A stretch of DNA of 11,812 nt from Tectiglobus sp051009975 (GTDB lineage: Bacteria; Pseudomonadota; Alphaproteobacteria; Rhizobiales; Hyphomicrobiaceae): the NCBI GenBank assembly GCA_051009975.1, contig JBPCWA010000561.1, positions 1 through 11,812 on the forward strand, given 5' to 3'. The notes under the pieces were generated by a model. That model was not told the DNA's origin, made no database searches, and saw nothing but the letters and a program-made list of their open reading frames with translations. A program made the translations under genes and the position numbers. Positions 6,904-11,812 of the stretch are shown here, piece by piece. Each line of letters begins with the position of its first letter. The first letter of the stretch is position 1.

Positions 6904-7842
6904 TCAATAATTCAGGCGGGCGAGGCTATGCTCAACGAGGAGCGCTGCGAACAAGGAGAACAAATACAGAATCGAAAATACAAAGAGCCGTTTGGCCTCT
7001 CTATCTGCTAGACGTCCCCGGCGGACAGTGAAGACGCGCCATGACTGATATAAAAAAAGCGTACTGAGTGAGACGGCCGCGATCAGATAGATCAAGCCCC
7101 CCAGACCAATGGCCCACGGAGCGATCGCGACTGCAGCAAGACCGACGCTATAGATCAGAATTTGCCGGCGGGTTTCATCGGTTCCCGCGACCACGGGCAG
7201 CATAGGTACCCCCACACGAGCGTAGTCTCGACACCGATAGAGAGACAGCGCCCAAAAATGCGGTGGCGTCCAGACAAAGATTAACAGAAATAAGACAATA
7301 CTTTCAATGCTAATGCCACCTGTCACAGCAGCCCATCCGACCATTGGTGGAAAAGCCCCTGCTGCGCCACCGATGACAATGTTGTGTGGAGTCCGTCGCT
7401 TCAGCCACATTGTGTAGACGAACATGTAAAACGCAATTGTCAGCGCCAGCAGAGTGCCCGCTACCCAGCTCACAAGTATACCTAGCGTCAATACAGACAG
7501 AACGGCCAGGACTGAGCCGAAAACCAAAGCTTCTTGGGCAGTTATGCTACCCCTCGGAATCGGTCGGGCAGCTGTTCGCGCCATCTGCGCGTCGATGTCA
7601 GCATCGTACCACATATTCAGGGCGCCGGAGGCACCAGCGCCAACTGCGATTGCTAGCAATGCGATGGCAGCGAGCACAGGATGAATATCTGCCGGCGCCG
7701 AAACCATGCCAACAAGCGCAGTAAACACGACCAAAGCCATTACGCGAGGTTTCAGGAGCAGGATGTAGTCCGAAACCGTACCTCCCAGAGCCAGGCGTTC
7801 GCCAGTGACGTGATGGATTTGATTAAGACTTGTCTCCGACAT
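6904..7842 (-). CDS. ctaB: Protoheme IX farnesyltransferase (heme O synthase)
   Basis: A 312-residue polytopic UbiA-superfamily prenyltransferase that adds the farnesyl group to heme b, giving heme O, the precursor of heme a needed by subunit I. The first Asp-rich substrate motif is NMWYDADIDAQMARTAARP (N76 onward), and the second conserved region is TPPHFWALSLYRCRDYARVG, with GVPMLPVVAG after it. About eight to nine hydrophobic helices are visible and length is typical. The ATG at 7842 follows a moderate GAGAA. An 87 bp gap with tandem repeats and a hairpin separates it from ctaD, whereas the downstream CoxF-like gene follows after 11 bp. This gap may set a lower expression level for the assembly genes than for the structural subunits (inference). 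Confidence 0.97.
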   Translation of the reverse strand: MSETSLNQIHHVTGERLALGGTVSDYILLLKPRVMALVVFTALVGMVSAPADIHPVLAAIALLAIAVGAGASGALNMWYDADIDAQMARTAARPIPRGSITAQEALVFGSVLAVLSVLTLGILVSWVAGTLLALTIAFYMFVYTMWLKRRTPHNIVIGGAAGAFPPMVGWAAVTGGISIESIVLFLLIFVWTPPHFWALSLYRCRDYARVGVPMLPVVAGTDETRRQILIYSVGLAAVAIAPWAIGLGGLIYLIAAVSLSTLFLYQSWRVFTVRRGRLADREAKRLFVFSILYLFSLFAALLVEHSLARLNY

Positions 7843-7870
7843 GAATTCTCAGTGCTTTCGGATAGGTGCA

Positions 7871-7903
7871 GATCATACACTGATCATACACTGATCAGAC
7901 ACT
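7871..7903. repeat. Three 11 bp tandem repeats between ctaD and ctaB
   Basis: gatcatacact (7871-7881), an identical copy (7882-7892) and gatcagacact (7893-7903, one change), head to tail with no spacer. They lie in the 87 bp gap between ctaD and ctaB and run directly into the adjacent hairpin. The period matches one helical turn. Confidence 0.8.
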
Positions 7904-7921
7904 GGGCCCTTGAGCCCAGTG
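7900..7921 (-). promoter_or_regulatory. Intercistronic hairpin downstream of ctaD
   Basis: CACTGGGC (7900-7907) and GCCCAGTG (7914-7921) form a perfect 8 bp stem around a 6-base loop, 8 bp after the ctaD stop. No T-run follows on the minus strand, so it is not a standard intrinsic terminator. A 3' stabilising or processing hairpin that uncouples ctaC-ctaD mRNA from the downstream assembly genes is plausible. Confidence 0.55.
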
Positions 7922-7929
7922 GACGCATT

Positions 7930-9552
7930 TTAGTGATGTCCGTCATCCTTGATGACTGGCAGGTTCTCAAAACAGTGGAATGGCGGCGGTGACGACAAAG
8001 TCCACTCGAGTGTCGTCGCGCCTTCGCCCCATGGATTATCGACAGTTCGTTGTTTGCGGATCAATGCAAGCGCCAGCCCGATGAAGAAAATGACGGTAGC
8101 GGTTGCCGTCATATAGGAGCCAAGAGATGAAATTTGGTTCCAATAGGCGTAGGCCTCTGGGTAGTCGGCGTAGTGACGTGGCATTCCAGCTAGGCCCAAA
8201 AAGTGCTGGGGAAAGAATAGAATGTTGGCGCCAATGAAGGTCAGCCAGAAGTGCACTTTGCCGAAGGCTTCAGAATATTCGTAGCCCGTCATCTTCGGAA
8301 ACCAGTAATACCACCCGGCAAAAATGGCAAAAACTGCACCGAGTGAGAGCACATAGTGAAAGTGGGCCACAACGTAGTAAGTGTTGTGTAGCGAGCGATC
8401 GACACCGGCATTGGCTAACATGACACCGGTTACGCCGCCGACTGTGAACAGAAAAATAAAACCAAAGGCCCACAACATTGGTGTGCGAAAGGTAATCGAT
8501 CCGCCCCACATCGTCGCAATCCATGAGAAAATCTTAATACCTGTAGGGACTGCAATGACCATGGTTGCGAAAGTGAAGTAGGCCTGCGTGTCGACGCTGA
8601 TACCTGCAGTATACATATGGTGCGCCCAGACGACGAAGCCGACCACGCCGATCGCGACCATAGCGTAGGCCATTCCCAAGTATCCGAAGATCGGCTTTTT
8701 AGAGAACGTCGAGACGACGTGACTGATCATCCCGAAACCGGGCAAGATCAGGATGTAGACTTCAGGATGCCCAAAAAACCAGAAGAGATGCTGGTAAAGG
8801 AGCGGGTCGCCACCGCCAGATGCCTCAAAGAATGTTGTTCCGAAATTTCGGTCCGTTAGCAGCATTGTGATGGCACCGGCGAGAACAGGCAGTGAGAGCA
8901 GTAGCAGAAACGCCGTCACAAGTACCGACCACACAAATAGTGGCATCTTGTGTAACGTCATGCCTGGGGCGCGCATATTGAATATCGTCGTAATAAAATT
9001 GATGGCACCCAAGATCGACGAGGCGCCGGCGATGTGTAAGGCCAATATTCCGAAATCGACGGCTGGACCGGGATGCCCTGCGAGTGTCGAGAGGGGCGCC
9101 AATACAATCCAGCCGGTGCCGACACCATCGGCGCCCGACGGTCCTTCGACGAACATTGAGGTTAGGAGAAGGATGAAGGCAACAGGCAGCAGCCAGAACG
9201 AGATGTTGTTCATTCTCGGAAAGGCCATGTCTGGCGCACCAATCATCAGCGGTACGAACCAGTCGCCAAAGCCACCGATCATCGCGGGCATAACCATGAA
9301 GAACACCATGATCAGGCCGTGACCAGTGACAAACACATTATACATGTGGGGATTGGCAAAATACTGGAGCCCGGGTTCCTGAAGTTCGAGGCGCATGCCA
9401 ACCGAGAGTGCACCGCCGATCACGCCCGCGATCATGGCAAAAATCAGATAGAGTGTGCCAATGTCTTTATGGTTTGTCGAAAATAGCCATCGCGCTACAA
9501 ATCCCGGCTTGTCGTCGTGACCGTATCCAGTTTCAGCTGTGCTTCCAGCCAT
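7930..9552 (-). CDS. ctaD: Cytochrome c oxidase subunit I (aa3, A1-type heme-copper oxidase)
   Basis: A 540-residue, twelve-helix catalytic subunit that reduces O2 and pumps protons. Visible ligands: His78 and His399 (heme a), His397 (heme a3), His262, His311 and His312 (CuB), with Tyr266 of the His-Tyr pair. Glu264 in GHPEVY marks the A1 type with a D channel starting at Asp108; Lys340 marks the K channel. Four usually conserved residues differ: Asp97 where the D channel has Asn (GGFGDW), Asn390 where the Mg ligand is Asp (LHNTYYVVAHFH), His460 where the second Arg of the heme-propionate pair is expected (MPRHYADYP), and Leu151 for the usual Tyr after GW. Each was checked against the codons. 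The ATG at 9552 has AAGG upstream. The gene lies 61 bp after ctaC. Confidence 0.98.
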   Translation of the reverse strand: MAGSTAETGYGHDDKPGFVARWLFSTNHKDIGTLYLIFAMIAGVIGGALSVGMRLELQEPGLQYFANPHMYNVFVTGHGLIMVFFMVMPAMIGGFGDWFVPLMIGAPDMAFPRMNNISFWLLPVAFILLLTSMFVEGPSGADGVGTGWIVLAPLSTLAGHPGPAVDFGILALHIAGASSILGAINFITTIFNMRAPGMTLHKMPLFVWSVLVTAFLLLLSLPVLAGAITMLLTDRNFGTTFFEASGGGDPLLYQHLFWFFGHPEVYILILPGFGMISHVVSTFSKKPIFGYLGMAYAMVAIGVVGFVVWAHHMYTAGISVDTQAYFTFATMVIAVPTGIKIFSWIATMWGGSITFRTPMLWAFGFIFLFTVGGVTGVMLANAGVDRSLHNTYYVVAHFHYVLSLGAVFAIFAGWYYWFPKMTGYEYSEAFGKVHFWLTFIGANILFFPQHFLGLAGMPRHYADYPEAYAYWNQISSLGSYMTATATVIFFIGLALALIRKQRTVDNPWGEGATTLEWTLSSPPPFHCFENLPVIKDDGHH

Positions 9553-9613
9553 ATCCCAGCGCCCTTCTTTGGTGCCTAAATCTTACGCCGCTTGCGTCCA
9601 ATGGCGGCTGTTA

Positions 9614-10609
9614 TCATTTGGTCCGTGCGGTGCTCATCTCGGCATCGGCGACTTGCTTTCCATCGACCGAGGCGGTTGCCGCTACAAGTATGGACCTGGC
9701 TTTTTCCCAATCATCGGCTTTGGCAGCTTGTATCCAAGCGTTGAATGCATCTTGTTCAACCACACGGACTGCTATGGGCATTGATGAGTGATCGCGACCG
9801 CATAGAACAGAGCATTGGCCATAATAGACGCCAACTTTGGTGGCCTTGAACCACGTCGCGGTCAAGCGACCCGGCACGGCCTGCGTTTTCGACCCGAACG
9901 AAGGAATTGTCCACGAATGGATCACATCAGCGGAGGTTACGATCATGTGGACGACCGCATTCAAAGGCACGGCAATTTCGTTGTCGACAGACAACTGACG
10001 CACGAGACCGTTCTTATCGTAAAGAGGTAACGCGTCTCGATAGATGGTCTTGAGCAACTGAGTGCCTTCGAGGTCGCCATACTTTTTATCAAATGCCTCT
10101 TGGCCCATTTCCTCAATCAGGAGATCCTGATCACGGATCATGGTCGACGTCACCGTAAGGTCGTCGTGATCGGGGTAGTTGTGCTCCCAGAACCAGGTGT
10201 TGCCAATAGCCTTAATGGTCAAGTCCGGCTTAGGATAGGTGTACTGCAGGAAGAGCAGTTTGAATGAAAAAATGCCTATGTACACCAGTATGAGGATTGG
10301 TACGACCGTCCAAGCTACTTCCAAGGTTGTATTGTGCGAGAATGCCTCTGGATTTGGGTTGGACGACGCGTTAAACCGCACGACGACGTACACGAGTAGC
10401 GCGAGCACGAAAATCGCGATGAGGATGATGATGATATTTACGTGGTCGTGGAACCAAACGATCTCTTCCATGACCGGGGTCACCGCACCCTGCAATCCGA
10501 GTTGCGCCGGCGCCGGCTGTCCGACTTGAGCCGAGGTGGCCGCAGGTATGAGCAAAAGAGCAAAGATGCCAAGTAGGGCAGCGCCGATGTGGTTGCAGAC
10601 ACGTGTCAT
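9614..10609 (-). CDS. ctaC: Cytochrome c oxidase subunit II (CuA domain)
   Basis: A 331-residue subunit receiving electrons from cytochrome c. Residues 1-28 are a signal peptide (hydrophobic ALLGIFALLLIPAATSAQ); two helices follow at about 57-77 and 99-121, then the periplasmic cupredoxin domain. The CuA side-chain ligands His231 (DVIHSW), Cys266, Cys270, His274 and Met277 are all present in GQCSVLCGRDHSSMP. The middle position of the loop, normally Glu (CSELCG), is Val268, codon GTT; Glu supplies a backbone ligand to CuA and a side chain to the Mg site. The electron-entry Trp is probably Trp139 in NTWFWEHNYPD, where QWYW is usual. An insertion at about 150-205 is longer than in Paracoccus. 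No lipobox is seen. It is the first gene of the oxidase operon. Confidence 0.97.
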   Translation of the reverse strand: MTRVCNHIGAALLGIFALLLIPAATSAQVGQPAPAQLGLQGAVTPVMEEIVWFHDHVNIIIILIAIFVLALLVYVVVRFNASSNPNPEAFSHNTTLEVAWTVVPILILVYIGIFSFKLLFLQYTYPKPDLTIKAIGNTWFWEHNYPDHDDLTVTSTMIRDQDLLIEEMGQEAFDKKYGDLEGTQLLKTIYRDALPLYDKNGLVRQLSVDNEIAVPLNAVVHMIVTSADVIHSWTIPSFGSKTQAVPGRLTATWFKATKVGVYYGQCSVLCGRDHSSMPIAVRVVEQDAFNAWIQAAKADDWEKARSILVAATASVDGKQVADAEMSTARTK

Positions 10610-10620
10610 TATGCGATCTG

Positions 10621-10636
10621 CCCCGGCTTCCCGGGG
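10621..10636 (-). promoter_or_regulatory. GC-rich hairpin in the ctaC leader
   Basis: CCCCGG-CTTC-CCGGGG is a perfect 6 bp, all G/C stem with a 4-base loop, ending 11 bases before the ctaC ATG. The only G-rich element near the start (GGGG) is in the stem; a better one, GAGAGG, lies upstream of the hairpin. Folding would either hide the near site or bring the far one to about 13 bases from the start. Confidence 0.5.
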
Positions 10637-10725
10637 ATCCTCTCATGTCGATACAGCTCAACTGGAATCTACCGCGACACTACGGGACTATTTGGCGAAA
10701 ACAATGGTCCCAAACGTCTCAGGCA

Positions 10726-10740
10726 CGCCTAAATTAGGCG
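10726..10740. promoter_or_regulatory. 15 bp palindrome upstream of ctaC
   Basis: CGCCTAA-A-TTAGGCG, perfect 7 bp arms around one base, 117 bp before the ctaC start. Size and symmetry suit a dimeric regulator site. No named motif is recognised. Confidence 0.4.
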
Positions 10741-10870
10741 CAGACGACTACTGAAACTACGCGAGGGGCGACGCCAGAACGGAAAGTGTCGCAGGGTATG
10801 CTCCTGTGTCCTTTCAAAGGGACTTGCCATTGCGTATGCCAATGAAAAGTCCGCTGCGATTATTAGCGTA

Positions 10871-10887
10871 CGATGCAGCGAGCATCG
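10871..10887. promoter_or_regulatory. Short inverted repeat in the divergent region
   Basis: CGATGC-AGCGA-GCATCG, perfect 6 bp arms and a 5-base loop. No T-run follows on either strand, so terminator function is doubtful. Confidence 0.3.
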
Positions 10888-10892
10888 CTGTT

Positions 10893-10920
10893 TATGTCAG
10901 ATAGTGTATGTCAGACAGGG
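10893..10920. repeat. 14 bp direct repeat, two copies
   Basis: tatgtcagatagtg (10893-10906) is followed at once by tatgtcagacaggg (10907-10920), 12 of 14 identical. It lies about 285-310 bp upstream of ctaC, next to the inverted repeat at 10871-10887. It could be paired half-sites of a regulator. Confidence 0.45.
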
Positions 10921-11015
10921 CGTGGTAGGTGTCGGGAGGCAAATCACGAGAATTCACCTGGGCGGTTGCAGGGGATGACGGCGGTCTCGACAGCGCGGCT
11001 CGTGGCGCCAGAAAT

Positions 11016-11038
11016 TTGCGACCTAGATTAGGTCGCAA
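11016..11038. promoter_or_regulatory. Perfect 23 bp palindrome (10 bp arms) in the divergent region
   Basis: TTGCGACCTA (11016-11025), spacer GAT, TAGGTCGCAA (11029-11038). It is the longest perfect inverted repeat found in the window. It lies 407 bp from the ctaC start and 226 bp from the IalB-family start. As RNA it would be a stable stem with a 3-base loop; on the minus strand AATTTCT follows, too poor in T for a clear terminator. An operator is the simplest reading. Confidence 0.55.
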
Positions 11039-11263
11039 GGTTTGTCCAAGGACTGAGATTAAGGGTGGGGCCGAGCGGAGCTGCAACACCTGAATATTCT
11101 CACACTGCAACGTCGTCAGTGAGGTCGTCCCAATTCAGCCCCATTGCCAGCCCATCGCTGCGGTAGCAAAGCGGTAGAGCGATACCAATGTGAGCGTTGC
11201 TCGCACAATCGCACAAGCTTAATACTCACTCTCGTCACTCGCAGTGCTTAGGGCTTGAGGTAG

Positions 11264-11812
11264 ATGGCAAAAAACGTACCTTTGGGCGCTTCGGCAGCTG
11301 TCGGCCTAGTTCGCAAGAGAGGTCTAACGTGGGCATGGCTGACGATGGGCATGCGACAAGTGTTCTGCGTCCTTCTGGCGACATTGATTTGTTGCACTAC
11401 TGAGGAATTGCATGCTCAACGGCCTATTGACGGTGATGTTACCGCACAATTCGGCGACTGGCAGGTGGTGTGCAAAGCGCCGCCGCCTGGGGCAAAATCG
11501 AAAGTGTGCGCTTTGGTCCAAAGCGTCACAGCAGAAGACCGCGACAATGTCGGTTTAACAGTCTACGTACAGAAATTTTCCAACGGGACCCGCGTCTTGC
11601 GGGTGTTTGCGCCGCTGGGTGTGCTCTTGCCACCCGGGCTCGGGCTCAAAATTGATGGTCGAGACGTTGGACACGCTCCATTCTTACGTTGTCATACGTT
11701 TGCCTGCTACGCCCAGGTCGTTGTGGAGGACGAGCTCGCTCAAAAATTGTCCAGTGGTAAGACGGCGATTTTCATAATATTTCAGACAGAAGAGGCGGGG
11801 ATCGGCATCCCC
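11264..11812 (+). CDS. Invasion associated locus B (IalB) family secreted protein, 3' end outside the window
   Basis: 183 codons from the ATG at 11264 to the window edge, with the C-terminus cut. After a basic N-terminus comes a hydrophobic segment (about 31-44, RQVFCVLLATLICC) and a likely signal peptidase site at LHAQ (49-52). The mature part opens with the family signature FGDWQVVCKAP (63-73); Cys70/Cys82 and Cys143/Cys148 (LRCHTFACYA) are the conserved cysteine pairs. IalB was named in Bartonella for erythrocyte invasion, but relatives are widespread in free-living alphaproteobacteria, so no virulence role should be assumed. GAGG before 11264 supports this start; ATGs at 11345 or 11351 would give a shorter, more standard signal peptide but lack a clear ribosome binding site. 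It is divergent from ctaC. Confidence 0.85.
   Translation, partial: MAKNVPLGASAAVGLVRKRGLTWAWLTMGMRQVFCVLLATLICCTTEELHAQRPIDGDVTAQFGDWQVVCKAPPPGAKSKVCALVQSVTAEDRDNVGLTVYVQKFSNGTRVLRVFAPLGVLLPPGLGLKIDGRDVGHAPFLRCHTFACYAQVVVEDELAQKLSSGKTAIFIIFQTEEAGIGIP

Larger units (their letters stand above)
10610..11263. other. Divergent non-coding region between ctaC and the IalB-family gene
   Basis: 654 bp with no convincing coding frame. The longest minus-strand frame (10892-11110) starts with TTG and resembles no family I know. The region holds several perfect inverted repeats and a 14 bp direct repeat, listed separately, plus a short direct repeat gcggtag at 11160 and 11171. It must contain the promoters for the oxidase operon (minus) and the IalB gene (plus). 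I could not pick a credible -35/-10 pair for either; a weak candidate for the plus strand is TTGCTC at 11197 with an A/T-rich TTAATA at 11219. Confidence 0.6.

Noticed and set aside
8867..9322. 151-codon plus-strand open frame opposite ctaD
   Set aside because: Antisense shadow of the strongly conserved subunit I gene; no recognisable domain.
11016..11038. Irr-type iron control element or LexA box
   Set aside because: Arms TTGCGACCTA do not match the known TTTAGAA-N-TTCTAAA or GTTC-N7-GTTC patterns.
10892..11110. 72-codon minus-strand frame in the divergent region
   Set aside because: TTG start, no clear ribosome binding site, no family resemblance, and it spans the 23 bp palindrome.
11158..11215. 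tRNA-like stretch containing gcggtagagcg
   Set aside because: No acceptor stem, anticodon arm or T-loop can be drawn around it.

Overview
The window looks like chromosomal DNA of an alphaproteobacterium, most likely of the Hyphomicrobiales (Rhizobiales). This is inferred from gene order (ctaC-ctaD-ctaB-small CoxF-like gene-ctaG-ctaE-SURF1-thrC-M16 peptidase-GNAT-sensor gene, with an IalB-family gene divergent from ctaC) and from remembered family resemblance. No database search was possible. Base composition is moderate (a little above half G+C by eye), low for many members of that order. No mobile element, CRISPR array, tRNA or rRNA is seen.

Layout. Everything from position 1 to 10609 is on the minus strand, so the biological order runs right to left. 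At 10609-4240 lies a complete aa3-type cytochrome c oxidase cluster: subunit II (ctaC), subunit I (ctaD), heme O synthase (ctaB), a 51-residue CoxF-like membrane peptide, copper chaperone Cox11 (ctaG), subunit III (ctaE) and the assembly factor SURF1. After a 172 bp gap carrying tandem repeats and an inverted repeat come threonine synthase (thrC), an M16 zinc peptidase, a RimJ-like GNAT acetyltransferase and the N-terminal part of a membrane sensor protein that runs off the left edge. These last four genes are packed with gaps of 9 and 13 bp and a 4 bp overlap, so they are probably co-transcribed. On the right, a 654 bp non-coding region (10610-11263) rich in inverted repeats separates ctaC from a plus-strand IalB-family secreted protein cut by the right edge.

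How the genes work together. ctaC, ctaD and ctaE encode the catalytic core. ctaB and SURF1 serve heme a supply and insertion, and ctaG serves CuB delivery. The thrC-M16-GNAT-sensor genes have no evident mechanistic link to respiration; their position is the usual neighbourhood in this group as I recall it.

The window is mostly conserved housekeeping, and I do not see a new defence or mobile system. The most interesting signal is inside the oxidase. Normally near-invariant residues around the subunit I/II Mg site are changed together: the CuA-loop Glu is Val, the Mg-ligand Asp is Asn, and the second Arg of the heme-propionate pair is His. One Asn of the D proton channel is also Asp. Both metal-ligand frameworks for electron transfer (heme a, heme a3, CuB, CuA side-chain ligands) are intact, so this reads as a working enzyme with a remodelled interface and proton path. 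Three intergenic gaps also carry short tandem repeats (12, 11 and 14 bp periods), and several perfect inverted repeats lie in leaders.
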